A stretch of DNA of 64,000 nt from Staphylococcus schleiferi (GTDB taxonomy: Bacteria > Bacillota > Bacilli > Staphylococcales > Staphylococcaceae), in assembly GCF_900458895.1 (NCBI RefSeq), contig NZ_LR962863.1, positions 248,001 to 312,000 of the forward strand. Direction: 5' to 3'. Under the pieces are notes generated by a model that was not told the DNA's origin, ran no database searches, and worked only from the letters and a program-made list of their open reading frames with translations. Below are positions 51,275-61,840 of the stretch, piece by piece. How positions within the stretch are numbered: the stretch's first letter is position 1; every line of letters begins with the position of its first letter. A program made the translations under genes and the position numbers.

Positions 51275-52826
51275 ATGAAATGTTTTATCCCGGCGTGGTA
51301 TAGCGATGAGAATTGGTGGCAAAGCCATGCCAAACCCATCTTTTTTTAAAAAAACTAAAACAGAATTTGATGATTTGATCAGTCTGATGGGCATGCATCT
51401 TAAAAATGAGCAGCCATTTGAACTTGTGCTATTAAATTATAGTCCTGATTTACGTACATTTTTACATCGACATGACTTGTTTGATGCACATTATTGGTCA
51501 TTATTTGATGAGATTCAAGGCTTTAAACATCAAACGCCACAATCTGTGGACTATCGACGACTCAATTGGCCTGAAGAAACAGAGTTTATATATATGCCAT
51601 TTTATATTCGTGCAATCACTGCGGAGTCTCAGTATTCAAATATCTATTTTAGTCAAGAGGGCTATCTCATTTGGATAGAGACATTTGAAAACGATGTGAA
51701 ATGCCGACGTTATATTTTTGATGATCGCGGTTTTCTATCTAGTGTGATGGTTTATGACGATAAAGGACAGATAGATTATCAACTTTATATGACATTTGAT
51801 GGTGACTGGGTGATGAAAGAAGATGGCGCTACTGGAAAAGTTGAAATTCATCACAAATATCAACATCTTTTTAATCAAATCACTTATGCACATATGACAG
51901 ACATTATTCATGAATGGTTCCAACGATATATAGATCGTACGGACACACCTATTGAATCGGTGATTGTTGCATCGGATATACGCCACAATCATTTGGTTGC
52001 GGCGCACATTCCATGTGAACAGCTCTGTTTTTCCATATTTCAAGGCAGAAAAAGTGCAGAACCTGAAAATGAGTTTGCTTCAATTAAAAAAGGACGTTAC
52101 TGGCTTGTAGATACGGTTGATAATGAGGAACGTCTTTCGCATTATCAAAAGCAATTTCAATGTGACAATCAAATTATGCGTATTACGCCTTTTGATGTTC
52201 AAGTTCATGCGAATATCAGTAGTCAGCTTCACGAAATGAAGATAGGTGTATGGATAGACGGAATCGACCCATTACTATTCGAACGCACAATGGCGCAATT
52301 GAAAGTGGAAATGCAACAGCATCCACAAGTTCGTGTGGAATTGTTGAGTAAAGCATATGATGTGATACCGTCATGGATTAATGAAACGGTGCAGCAAATC
52401 AATCAGGAATTGAGTGAAAATAACACAACACCTGAAATGATTCGCGATATCGTAGGTGATGAAGCAATCAAATATGTTGTGTTGAAAAAAGTGCCTTTTG
52501 AAAATCAACTTGTTGAAGCAATTGCGACGATGCGACTCATTATTGATCTAAGTGACGAGCCAGATTTGTTTTTACAAATATGTTCAATTGGGGCAGGTTT
52601 ACCACAGATTAATCGTAATCCTACAGACTATGTCCAACATGGCGTGAATGGTTATCTTCTTCATCATATTGATGATTTGGCGATTGCGACAGATTACTTC
52701 TTAAATCATTTAAAAAATTGGAACCGCGCTTTTGCTTATTCGATGAAGTTAGCCAAACATTATGCATCTCATCAAATCGTCAAACAATTAGCGCATTGGA
52801 TAGTGGGTGATGAAAATGGCGCGTAA
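51275..52826 (+). pseudogene. asp1: Accessory Sec protein Asp1, frameshifted
   Basis: The true start is the ATG at 51275 (MKCFIPAWYSDENWWQSHAK, after GAGGAG at 6-7 bases). This frame stops at once after AKPIFF. The rest (KKTKTEFDDLISLMGMHLKN, SPDLRTFLHRHDLFDAHYW, FQGRKSAEPENEFA...) lies in the next frame and is open to 52826. The join is the seven-T run at 51341-51347; six T would give AKPIFFKKTKTEFDD. So a +1 insertion truncates the protein at about 24 residues. Asp1 has a glycosyltransferase-B-like fold without catalysis, forms a complex with Asp2 and Asp3, and is needed for SraP export. Confidence 0.88.
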
Positions 52827-54362
52827 ATATAAAGTCTTGCAAATAGGCGGTAATGATTTGTCATCGCACTTTTTAACGAAAGAGGAGGTTGTTTTTCAAT
52901 TCTTAACAACCCGTGCGTTAGAAGATAAAGCGACATACAATGAATATTTGAATGATAAAACATATGACCTTATTTTTGTACAAACTGCTTATTCGCAACC
53001 TTTAATGAAGGCTTTACAAAATGTCACTACACCGTACAACACTTATATTGATCAACAATTTTGGGGCTCAAAATTTAAATCAGAGCCATTGGTTCGTGAG
53101 CGGATGATTCGTCCATTTCACTATAAGACTTCTGAAGAATGTATTCATAAGTTGTTAGCCTTATCGTTCTCAGGACAGTATGGGGATAAGATTGCGCCTC
53201 ATACTTGTATCGTCAATTCAAGATTTAAAGGGGACGCTTACTATGACGGAAGCCATGCGATTGTGCTCACTGGAGATTTTGGAAAAGACTTTAAGCCCAT
53301 TTTATCGTGGCAAAATTATTTAGTTTATGATCGTGAGAAAGTGATTCAAATATGGCCTGAGTATACTGTCACGGGCCGTGTTGAAGTTTCATTTACACTT
53401 CGATTATTGGATTTTGGGACAGCTGGAAAATTTAGTCGAGAATTTGTCTTAAAAGGTGAAGAACTGAAACATCCTTTAGAAATACCGGTGGCAGATGAGG
53501 ACGCATATATTCTTATTACTGCAAAAGCGAAAGGAAGCGGAACTTTACGGGTAGGTGCGATACACAAAAGATGGTCTCGAATGGAGATGGGGCAATGTAT
53601 TTTAGGTGGAGAACGTTATGTCGATGAAAATCGAGAAGAGTTTTTTCATTATTTTGATCCCGGCGATTTGAAGCCACCCCTCAATGTCTATTTCAGTGGT
53701 TATCGAACTGCCGAAGGGTTTGAAGGATTTTATATGATGCGTAAGTTTAAAACGCCATTCCTACTTATCGCTGATCCGAGAGTAGAAGGAGGCGCATTTT
53801 ATTTAGGCTCAAAGTCTTTTGAATCCAACATTATTAAAGTGATTCAAGATAAGTTGAAATTTCTTGGTTTTAAAGATGATGATTTAATCTTATCCGGGCT
53901 TTCGATGGGATCATTTGGCGCTTTATATTATGGCGCACAGTTAAAACCAGCAGCAATCGTTGTTGGAAAGCCACTGGTGAATATTGGGACTATCGCTGAA
54001 TGTATGCGTTTAAAACGACCTGAAGAATTTGGAACCGCGATTGACGTGTTGATGAAGAATGAAAAAGCAATGGATGCGGATGCAATTCAAAGACTCAACC
54101 GGAGATTTTGGAATGTTTTAGAGCAGTCGAATATTAAAGAGACCACTGTTGCTGTGTCATATATGGAAGATGATGATTATGATATCGAAGCATTTAATAT
54201 GCTGTTGCCGCTTTTATCACGCCAGCATGTCCGTGTGATGAGTCGCAGTATACCGGGCGACATAATGATGATTCGGCAACGATTACAAACTGGTTTGTTA
54301 ATTTTTACAATATGATTCTTGAGAGTCGATTTGGGAGAGTGACACATGAAAGAAAAGAATAG
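52816..54362 (+). pseudogene. asp2: Accessory Sec protein Asp2, frameshifted at its C-terminus
   Basis: An alpha/beta-hydrolase-fold protein; relatives O-acetylate the GlcNAc on the SRR adhesin. LILSGLSMGSFGALYYGA carries the nucleophile Ser. The frame is good for about 480 residues, then changes at SIPGDIMM and stops at 54315. In the -1 frame the DNA reads RHNDDSATITNWFVNF and then YNMILESRFGRVTHERKE to a TAG at 54362, the expected ending, including the catalytic His region. One base is missing near 54253-54258 (GGGCGACAT). The start MARKYK at 52816 overlaps asp1 by 11 bases, and the restored end overlaps asp3 by 17 bases. Confidence 0.85.
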
Positions 54363-55258
54363 TTTTAATATTCGATGGACACAAATCACGTCCGCTACAT
54401 TTATGTATGGGACACAATTTCGATTTCATGCGTCAGAGACAGCCTTTCAAAATGAATTAATGCCGTCTGGGATTGTCATACACCAATGGAAAAATGATGA
54501 CAAATTTTCAGAAAGATAAAACGATACCCACGTTGCCAATTTTAAAGAAAGATCAGACTTATCATTTTAAATTTGATTATGATGTGGAACCTTCACATGG
54601 CATCTATTTTAAAATTATTTTTAAACATCGTGATAACACGGTCTGTGATGTTCAAATTATTCGTGGGCATGAAGCGGAAGTACGCATGCCACAACAGGCG
54701 TTTAATTATGAACTTCAAATGATAAATGCCGCTTCAAAAGTTGTGAAATTTCGTCAAATCTGTATTAAAGAAGGAGAAGATGCACAACTGGATGTGCAAC
54801 TATACATCAGTGATATCCAAAATAAAGTGCCACGTCTCCCTATAGTGAATATCGTATTTGTCGAAAAAGATGGAATCAGCAACAGTGCGCTTCGCCAGTT
54901 CCCGAACTGCATCACAGTGCACAATTGGGACGTAGCATCTTTAGCGCAAGTGATATCAAATTTGACGGCACGGATTAACGTGTTAGGAAAGCAATGTTCA
55001 CTTCATTTCATAGGTTATCATTCACGTTCCAATGCAATGGCGTGTGTCATGACAGCGCATATGAAAGGCACAGCATTTGTGACCCAATGGCCAAATCATG
55101 ATGAAGTCGAAATGAATACTGATACCGCGCATGTTGTCGTTTATCAAACGGAAACCCATTTGGATACAGAAGCGTTTCGGTTAGTCGAACCCCTATTGAA
55201 TCCAAGTCGACATCTTGCCATGTTACAAACTGACAAGGTGTGTGGAGGTGAGCAATGA
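54346..55258 (+). pseudogene. asp3: Accessory Sec protein Asp3, frameshifted
   Basis: The start at 54346 reads MKEKNSFNIRWTQITSATFM, then GTQFRFHASE and NELMPSGIVIHQWK, typical of Asp3, but stops at 54536 in this frame. From 54495 the next frame continues MMTNFQKDKTIPTLPILKKD, then QTYHFKFDYDVEPSHGIYFK to 55258. The join is the five-A run at 54490-54494; four A give HQWKMMTNFQ. So a +1 insertion. Asp3 is a carbohydrate-binding-module-like partner of Asp1 and Asp2. The C-terminal part beyond about 170 residues is an extension I do not recognise, also seen in staphylococcal Asp3 (from memory). Confidence 0.83.
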
Positions 55259-57641
55259 TGACAAATCGCATTCATGAAACAATTAACCAAGTTCGTTTAA
55301 AAAAGCTTAAAAAAATATTGAACCGGATTAATCGCTATCAAGAAGCGTATCGTGCTTTACCTGATGAGGCGCTTCAACAAAAAACAACGGAATTTAAAAA
55401 GAAATTAGAGCAAGGGTTGACATTGGATGACCTCTTGCCAGAAGCCTATGCCGTTGTGAGAGAAGCAAGCTGGCGTGTGTTAGGGATGTTTCCTAAAGAT
55501 GTCCAAGTTTTGGGTGCGATTGTTTTGCATGAAGGTAATATCGCTGAGATGCAAACAGGAGAAGGTAAGACGCTTACAGCAACGTTACCTTTGTACTTGA
55601 ATGCATTGTCTGGAAAAGGGGCTTACCTTATTACGACCAATGATTATTTGGCGAAGCGAGATTTTTTAGAGATGCAACCATTATTTGAATGGTTAGGAAT
55701 CACTATCGCTTTAGGCTTTGTTGAAGATCCAGAGCATCAATATGAAAAGGGCGAGAAGCAAGCGATTTATAATCATGACATTATCTATACGACAGGTGGA
55801 CGGCTTGGCTTTGATTATTTAATTGATAATTTAGCAGATAGTAAAGAAGGTAAATTCCTACCCAAACTGAATTACGGCATTATCGATGAAGTGGACTCTA
55901 TTATTTTAGATTCTGCACAAACCCCACTCGTCATTTCAGGTGCGCCTCGTCTTCAATCCAACTTGTTTAAGGTGGTCAAAACGTTTGTAGAAACGCTAGT
56001 GGAAAAGCAACATTTCGAAATGAAGAAAACAAAAAAAGAAATTTGGCTAACAGATCAAGGTATTGACGCAGCAAATGCATACTTTGGTGTTGAAAATATT
56101 TTTGAGGCCCCTTATTTCGATTTAGTGCGCAATATTAATTTAGCTTTAAGAGCGCGACATTTGTTTGAGAATAACTTTGACTACTTTGTTTTTCAAGGTG
56201 AAATCGTATTAATAGATCGCATTACTGGACGCATGATGCCAGGTACGAAACTTCAATCTGGCTTACATCAATCGTTAGAGGCGAAAGAAAATGTTGAAAT
56301 TACGATGGATAGAAGTGTGATGGCGACCATTACTTTTCAAAATTTGTTTAAACAATTTAATGTTTTTTCCGGGATGTCGGCAACAAGCAAATTAGGTGAA
56401 AAAGAATTTTTGGATTTATATACGAAAGTGGTCGTCCAAATTCCAACTGACAAGCCGATTCAAAGACAAGACTTTCCAGACCGTGTTTTTAGAAATGCTG
56501 AAGATAAAAATATCGCCATTATTGAACGGGTTCAAGCGCTTTATCAGGAACAACGTCCTGTCCTTGTGATTACACGTACTGCAGAAATGGCAGAATATTT
56601 TTCAAGTGCATTTTTTGACCTTGACATACCGAATAATTTGTTGATTGCACAAAATGTTGCGAAAGAAGCACAAATGATTGCAGAAGCAGGGCAGTTAAAA
56701 GCAGTTACCGTAGCAACCAGTATGGCTGGTCGTGGGACGGACATTAAATTGGCAGATGGTGTGAAAGCATTAGGGGGCTTAGCGGTCATAATAAGTGAGC
56801 ATATGGAAAATAGTCGTGTGGATCGTCAGTTAAGAGGCCGCTCGGGTAGACAAGGGGATCCTGGGACGTCTCAAATTTACATTTCCATTGATGATTATTT
56901 GGTTAAACGATGGGGAGATACAAAGGCTTTAAACATGGACAAATTGATGGAAATGGATGCCGATACGCTTCAAAATAGCCTTGTTTTTCAACGACGTATT
57001 AAAAAATTGTGCAACGTGCCCAAAGGGTGTCAGAAGAACAAGGGACACAAACACGAGAAACGTCCAATGAATTTGAAAAAAGTATTAGTGCGCAACGTGA
57101 ATTGATTTATGAAGAACGGAATCACATTCTGAACATGACCAAAATAGAGCATCAGCAACTTGAAAGTATCGCGCATGAAGTGTTTACCACACTTGTTAAA
57201 AAAGCGACCGTGTCTGAAGGCATGCTCATTGATTATATTTATAAAAATTTAAGCTTTCAGTTTACAAGTGAAATATCAGCATTGAATTTAAATAACTCGG
57301 ATGAGGTTATTCAATATTTAATGCAGTTATTTGAAGAACAATTGCAATATCAACAAGCGAAATTAAATACGTATTTTTACACACAATTTGTACAAAAGGC
57401 GATTTTAAAAGCAGTGGACAGTAATTGGATTAAACAGGTGGATCATTTACAAAAATTAAAATCAAGTGTGAATGCACGCCAAAACGGGAAACGTAATCCT
57501 ATTTTTGAGTATCATCGTGTCGCGCTCGAATCATTTGAGCTGATGAGAGAAGCCATCAAAAAAGATATCGTGAAATACCTTTGTCAAAGTATTACAGGTT
57601 TTGATGAGAAGGACAGATTAATCGTGCATTTTCCGAATTAG
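55255..57641 (+). pseudogene. secA2: Accessory Sec ATPase SecA2, frameshifted
   Basis: A motor ATPase of about 795 residues for SraP export. The first 583 residues show Walker [32 protein letters not shown] (DEAD-type Walker B), [12 protein letters not shown] and [18 protein letters not shown]. The frame is lost at the A run 57001-57006 and stops at 57105. In the other frame [18 protein letters not shown], then HQQLESIAHEVFTTLVKKAT and WIKQVDHLQKLKSSVNARQN continue to 57641. Seven A instead of six would restore QRRIKKIVQRAQ, so a -1 deletion. The lost part is the helical scaffold/wing end, needed for translocation. ATG 55255 overlaps the asp3 stop (ATGA) and follows GGAGG. Confidence 0.88.
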
Positions 57642-57657
57642 AAGAGGTGATTTCAAA

Positions 57658-59166
57658 TTGACAATTTATAATATTAATTTTGGTATTGGGTGGGCGAGTA
57701 GCGGTGTCGAGTATGCACAAATGTATCGTGCTAAATTGCTACGAGAACTAAAAATGCCATTAAAATTTGTGTTTTTAGAATTTATGAGTTCTGAAAATAT
57801 ACAAACCCTTACAGAAAATATAGGCTTCAAAGATGAAGAGGTCATTTGGCTATATCAGTATTTTACAGATATTAAGATTGCACCGACTTCTTATACATTA
57901 GATGATATTAAAGCAAGCTTACATGCCGATGTGGTGAAAGAAGAACAACAAGGCAAGGTCAGATGGCTAACAATGGGGCAAGGGGATAGCTATGTCACTT
58001 GTTATTTAAAAAATGAACATGAGGATATTGTTGATTTTGCTGAATTTGTTATTAATGGCAAGCTTGTACGTAAAGATTACTACAGCTATGTGCGAACTTT
58101 TTCAGAATATTATGCGCCTTATGACAATAAAGCGAAACTTTTTATGCGCCAATTTTACAATGAAGATGGTTCAGTAGCTTATACAGAATATATTGATGGT
58201 GGCACGCATATTTATGCGATGAAAGACGCCAAACTTTATACTAAAGAAGCGTTTGTGGCCTATTTCTTCCAAAAATTAAATTTAACAGCTGACGATATTG
58301 TGATTTTTGATCGTGCGACTGAAGTAGGTCAAGCTATGATGCAAAATAGTGGCGACAGCAAGTTAGGGGTGGTTGTACACGCGGAACATTTCAGTGAAAA
58401 TGTGACGGACGAACATCACATTTTGTGGAATAACTATTATGAATATCAATTTACAAACCATAAAGAGGTTGATTTTTATATTACTGCAACAGAACGTCAA
58501 AAAGAAATTTTAGCTCAGCAATTTAAGAAATATTTAAATGCAACGCCTAAAATTTTTACAATTCCAGTAGGATGTTTAGATCAACTGCGCAAGCCAAACA
58601 AAAAACGTAAACCTTATTCAATGATTACGGCGTCAAGATTGGCGAGTGAGAAACATATAGATTGGCTCGTACGAGCAGCGGTGATTGCTAAAAAAGAAGT
58701 GCCAAAGCTCACATTCGATATTTATGGTGAAGGTGGCGAAAGAGCGCAGCTTCAAGATTTAATTCAAAGTCATCAGGCAGAAGACTTTATTCAATTGCTA
58801 GGTCATGTCAAATTAGACGATGTTTATACAGATTACAAGCTCTTTGCGGCAGCTTCTACGAGTGAGGGATTTGGTTTAACGTTGATGGAAGCGGTTGGTT
58901 CTGGGTTAGGCATGATTGGTTTTGATGTGAATTATGGCAATCCAACGTTTATTCGAGATGGAAAAAATGGATATCTCATTCCAATTGATGTCAAAGAAGA
59001 GGGCAATGAGGCGATTATTCAGCGTCTTGCGGATGCGATGGTGCAATACTTTAATCATGGACCTAAAAAGCCACACGATACCTCTTATCGAATTGCACGT
59101 CCTTACTTATTAGAAAATATTCAACAAAATTGGAAAGACTTAGTAGAAGAGGTGCAACATGGTTAA
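57658..59166 (+). CDS. gtfA: SRR-glycoprotein glycosyltransferase GtfA
   Basis: A 502-residue GT4-family (GT-B fold) enzyme, intact. It adds the first GlcNAc to Ser/Thr of the SRR adhesin in the cytoplasm. N-terminal NINFGIGWASSGVEYAQMYR; the donor half has SMITASRLASEKHIDWLVRA, YGEGGERAQLQDLI and FAAASTSEGFGLTLMEAVGSG, the retaining E-x7-E motif region. The start is TTG at 57658 after GAGGTG. Its last bases overlap the gtfB start, giving coupled synthesis of the GtfA-GtfB complex. It is the first undamaged gene of this cluster, although its substrate and all export partners are broken. Confidence 0.93.
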   Translation: MTIYNINFGIGWASSGVEYAQMYRAKLLRELKMPLKFVFLEFMSSENIQTLTENIGFKDEEVIWLYQYFTDIKIAPTSYTLDDIKASLHADVVKEEQQGKVRWLTMGQGDSYVTCYLKNEHEDIVDFAEFVINGKLVRKDYYSYVRTFSEYYAPYDNKAKLFMRQFYNEDGSVAYTEYIDGGTHIYAMKDAKLYTKEAFVAYFFQKLNLTADDIVIFDRATEVGQAMMQNSGDSKLGVVVHAEHFSENVTDEHHILWNNYYEYQFTNHKEVDFYITATERQKEILAQQFKKYLNATPKIFTIPVGCLDQLRKPNKKRKPYSMITASRLASEKHIDWLVRAAVIAKKEVPKLTFDIYGEGGERAQLQDLIQSHQAEDFIQLLGHVKLDDVYTDYKLFAAASTSEGFGLTLMEAVGSGLGMIGFDVNYGNPTFIRDGKNGYLIPIDVKEEGNEAIIQRLADAMVQYFNHGPKKPHDTSYRIARPYLLENIQQNWKDLVEEVQHG

Positions 59167-60508
59167 TTTGTTCGAACATTTTGATAGTGAAACAAAAGCA
59201 TTATATGATTCTTTAAGTTTAGCTGGTGAACAAGCGCCAACGATTGTGCTAGAAGATGATGGTTTTTTGCCTGAAGGAATGATAACACCGTACCAATTTT
59301 TCGCGAGCTATCGTGCACCTAAAAATGGACGTCCGCTTTATTTCAATGCAGTTCCTGTCCCTAGATTTTGGGAAATAGAAGGGAATAATGAAGAAGCTTG
59401 GGTTAAAGATATGAGTCAAAAACGCGCAATGATTCGGTATAGACCGGGTGAAAAACGCCGTCATGTGAGTCATGTTGAGTGGTTGAATCAACAAGGAAAG
59501 TTGCAGTATGTGGATCATTATACGCAACATGGCGTGCTTTTTGCACAAACGGTTTATGATTTAAATAGAAACATGATTTTTAGACGCTATTTTGATCAAG
59601 ACGGTAAAGATGTCATCTACTACAATTTCTTAGCGCAATCAGTCGTATTAAATTGGAAAGGTGAGCAGTACCACTTTGAAAGTCATATCGCATTTTTAAC
59701 CTTTTTCTTAGAAGCGTTGGAGATTGACTTAAGCCACTTTGTGGTGAACTCATTAGGAACGCCTTTCTCAGTGCTGTATTATCTGAATCATACAGGGCAA
59801 GATGTCCTCTATTGGCAAGAATATTGTAAAGGGAATGTCCCAGGCAATATGGAATTAATTTTTAATAACGATACAGGCCAAAGAGATTTCCAAATTGTAG
59901 TGACACATAAAGAAGAATATGAAGCAATTGCTGAAGCGGTTAGTGAAGATGCACGTGAAGTTATTCATGACGGCGGTTATTTGTATCAATATGAAAAGAC
60001 GAGCACATATCAACTCCAAATCCTCACAATGACAAACACCGATCAAATTCATCATATCGCTTCAATCATAGAGTCCTGTCCATTTGCGACATTCCATATT
60101 GGCGCTGTCACTGAGATGTCGTCGGTACTCACTCAACTTGAGCGTTATAAAAATGTTCGATTATATCAAGCGATTGAATTAAGTACAGTCGAAAAGTTGT
60201 ATCAAAAGTGCGACATTTATTTGGATATTAATGAAGGTGGCGAAATTATCGATGCCGTTCGCAAAGCTTTCAATTACGATATGCTGATTTTAGGCTATGC
60301 AGCTATTGCACATAATCGCACGTATACGGCACCTCAAAATTTATTCTCAAAAGAGGATGAAGCAGCGGCATTAAAACAAGCATTACGCGATGTACATTTG
60401 AAAAAGCGTTACTTTAAAGTCCGCCAAAATTATCAAAAAGCACATGCTAATGAAATCACCGTTAAACAATTTAAAACGATTCATCAATTGGCATACGGGC
60501 AAAAGTAA
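59159..60508 (+). CDS. gtfB: GtfB, partner of GtfA (SRR O-glycosylation)
   Basis: A 449-residue substrate-recognition subunit of the GtfA-GtfB O-GlcNAc transferase. Start MVNLFEHFDSETKALYDSLS; motifs FNAVPVPRFWEIEGNNEEAW and RYRPGEKRRHVSHVEWLNQQ are typical of GtfB, as is KCDIYLDINEGGEIIDAVRKA. It stabilises GtfA and binds the Ser-rich acceptor. AGAGGTG stands before the ATG at 59159; it overlaps gtfA by 8 bases. The frame is intact. A terminator at 60532 ends the operon. Confidence 0.92.
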   Translation: MVNLFEHFDSETKALYDSLSLAGEQAPTIVLEDDGFLPEGMITPYQFFASYRAPKNGRPLYFNAVPVPRFWEIEGNNEEAWVKDMSQKRAMIRYRPGEKRRHVSHVEWLNQQGKLQYVDHYTQHGVLFAQTVYDLNRNMIFRRYFDQDGKDVIYYNFLAQSVVLNWKGEQYHFESHIAFLTFFLEALEIDLSHFVVNSLGTPFSVLYYLNHTGQDVLYWQEYCKGNVPGNMELIFNNDTGQRDFQIVVTHKEEYEAIAEAVSEDAREVIHDGGYLYQYEKTSTYQLQILTMTNTDQIHHIASIIESCPFATFHIGAVTEMSSVLTQLERYKNVRLYQAIELSTVEKLYQKCDIYLDINEGGEIIDAVRKAFNYDMLILGYAAIAHNRTYTAPQNLFSKEDEAAALKQALRDVHLKKRYFKVRQNYQKAHANEITVKQFKTIHQLAYGQK

Positions 60509-60531
60509 TCGCTTAAGCGTATGCAATAAAC

Positions 60532-60590
60532 AAACGGAGTCAGACTTTATGCGATTGATCCGCATCGCTTGTCTTGACTCCGTTTTTATT
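60532..60590 (+). terminator. Terminator of the sraP/accessory Sec operon
   Basis: AAACGGAGTCA (60532-60542) pairs with TGACTCCGTTT (about 60575-60585), followed by T-rich sequence. It also lies at the 3' side of fadA and may serve both strands. Confidence 0.85.
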
Positions 60591-60628
60591 TTTGTGTTTT
60601 CGACTTTCTCCAATGTGATTAATGTGCT

Positions 60629-61816
60629 TTATTCACGGACCATTTCAAAGATACCGGCAGCACCCATGCCGACACCAATACACATTGTCACCATGCCGTA
60701 ACGTGTGTCTGGTCGTTTTTTCATTTCAGAGAGTAAACGTGCGGTAAGCATCGCACCCGTTGCACCGAGTGGGTGGCCTAATGCAATGGCACCCCCATTA
60801 ACATTCGTTTTATCAGCACTGAGTCCTGTTTCTCGCATAGAAGCTAACGTTTGGGCTGCAAAGGCTTCATTCAATTCAACTAAATCAATATCATCAATCG
60901 TTAAGTTGGCAGATTTTAACACTTCAGGAATGGCGTAAACAGGGCCGATACCCATAAGTTTTGGATCTACGCCGACTGCTTTAAAACTCACAAAGCGGGC
61001 GATAGGTTTGACATTGAGTGCTTTTACTTTCTCCCCAGACATGACAACGACAAAGCCTGTTCCATCAGAAAGCGGTGCAGAAGTTGCGGCTGTGACTGTT
61101 CCGTCTGATTTAAATACGGTCGGTAATTTACGCAACGTTTCAACGTTCGTATCAGGGCGTATAAATTCATCTTGGTCAAACGTTTTTACATGTACCTGTG
61201 GACCTTCAGCATCATATTCAACCTTGTGAACATCGATAGGTATAATCTCATCTTCAAATTTACCCTCTCGCTGTGCACGTGCAGCACGTTGATGACTTTG
61301 TACGGCATAGGCATCTTGGTCTTCTCGAGAAACTTTGTATGTTTGTGCAACATTCTCAGCTGTAAGACCCATAGGCGTTGAAACGCCTACATTTTGATCC
61401 TCTAAGATGGGATTGTTGGTTGGTTCATTTCCTCCCATAGGTACTGCACTCATCAGTTCTACGCCGCCTGCGACAATGATATCCCCTTGGCCCGCTATAA
61501 TCTGATTGGCTGCGAGCGCAATTGTTTGTAATCCAGATGAACAATAACGATTGACGGTTTGACCGGGTACGGACTCCGGTAGACCTGCTCTTAATGCAAT
61601 TGTTCTGGCGATGTTTTGACCTTGTAAACCTTCAGGAAAAGCATTTCCGACAATGACATCATCGACCATATCAAAGCGAAATTGGCCGCCAACCCGTTTT
61701 AAGACGCCTGATAAAACTTGAGCTGCCACTTCATCAGGTCTTTCGTGAAACATGGCACCGTTTTTTGATTTAGCTGCTGCCGACCGTCCGTATGCGACAA
61801 TATAGGCTTCACGCAT
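60629..61816 (-). CDS. fadA: Acetyl-CoA C-acyltransferase (3-ketoacyl-CoA thiolase) FadA
   Basis: A 395-residue thiolase. Nucleophile Cys in [16 protein letters not shown], His in [16 protein letters not shown], and the acid/base Cys in [12 protein letters not shown], so the active site is complete. It cleaves 3-ketoacyl-CoA with CoA in fatty-acid beta-oxidation. Of the starts ATG 61825, 61822 and 61816, the last ([11 protein letters not shown]) has the correct 9-base distance to GAAAGG. It starts 24 bases after the fadB stop on the same strand, giving the order fadB-fadA as in the S. aureus fad operon. Confidence 0.93.
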   Translation of the reverse strand: MREAYIVAYGRSAAAKSKNGAMFHERPDEVAAQVLSGVLKRVGGQFRFDMVDDVIVGNAFPEGLQGQNIARTIALRAGLPESVPGQTVNRYCSSGLQTIALAANQIIAGQGDIIVAGGVELMSAVPMGGNEPTNNPILEDQNVGVSTPMGLTAENVAQTYKVSREDQDAYAVQSHQRAARAQREGKFEDEIIPIDVHKVEYDAEGPQVHVKTFDQDEFIRPDTNVETLRKLPTVFKSDGTVTAATSAPLSDGTGFVVVMSGEKVKALNVKPIARFVSFKAVGVDPKLMGIGPVYAIPEVLKSANLTIDDIDLVELNEAFAAQTLASMRETGLSADKTNVNGGAIALGHPLGATGAMLTARLLSEMKKRPDTRYGMVTMCIGVGMGAAGIFEMVRE

Positions 61817-61840
61817 ATTCATCATCCTTTCTCAACAAAC

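Noticed and set aside
57009..57641. Separate 210-residue gene after secA2
   Set aside because: Its sequence is the C-terminal scaffold of SecA2; one extra A in the run at 57001 restores a single frame.
40213..57641. Programmed frameshifting as an explanation for the broken accessory Sec genes
   Set aside because: The shifts go in both directions, in different contexts, and none has a slippery heptamer with a downstream structure that I could recognise; mutation or read error is simpler.
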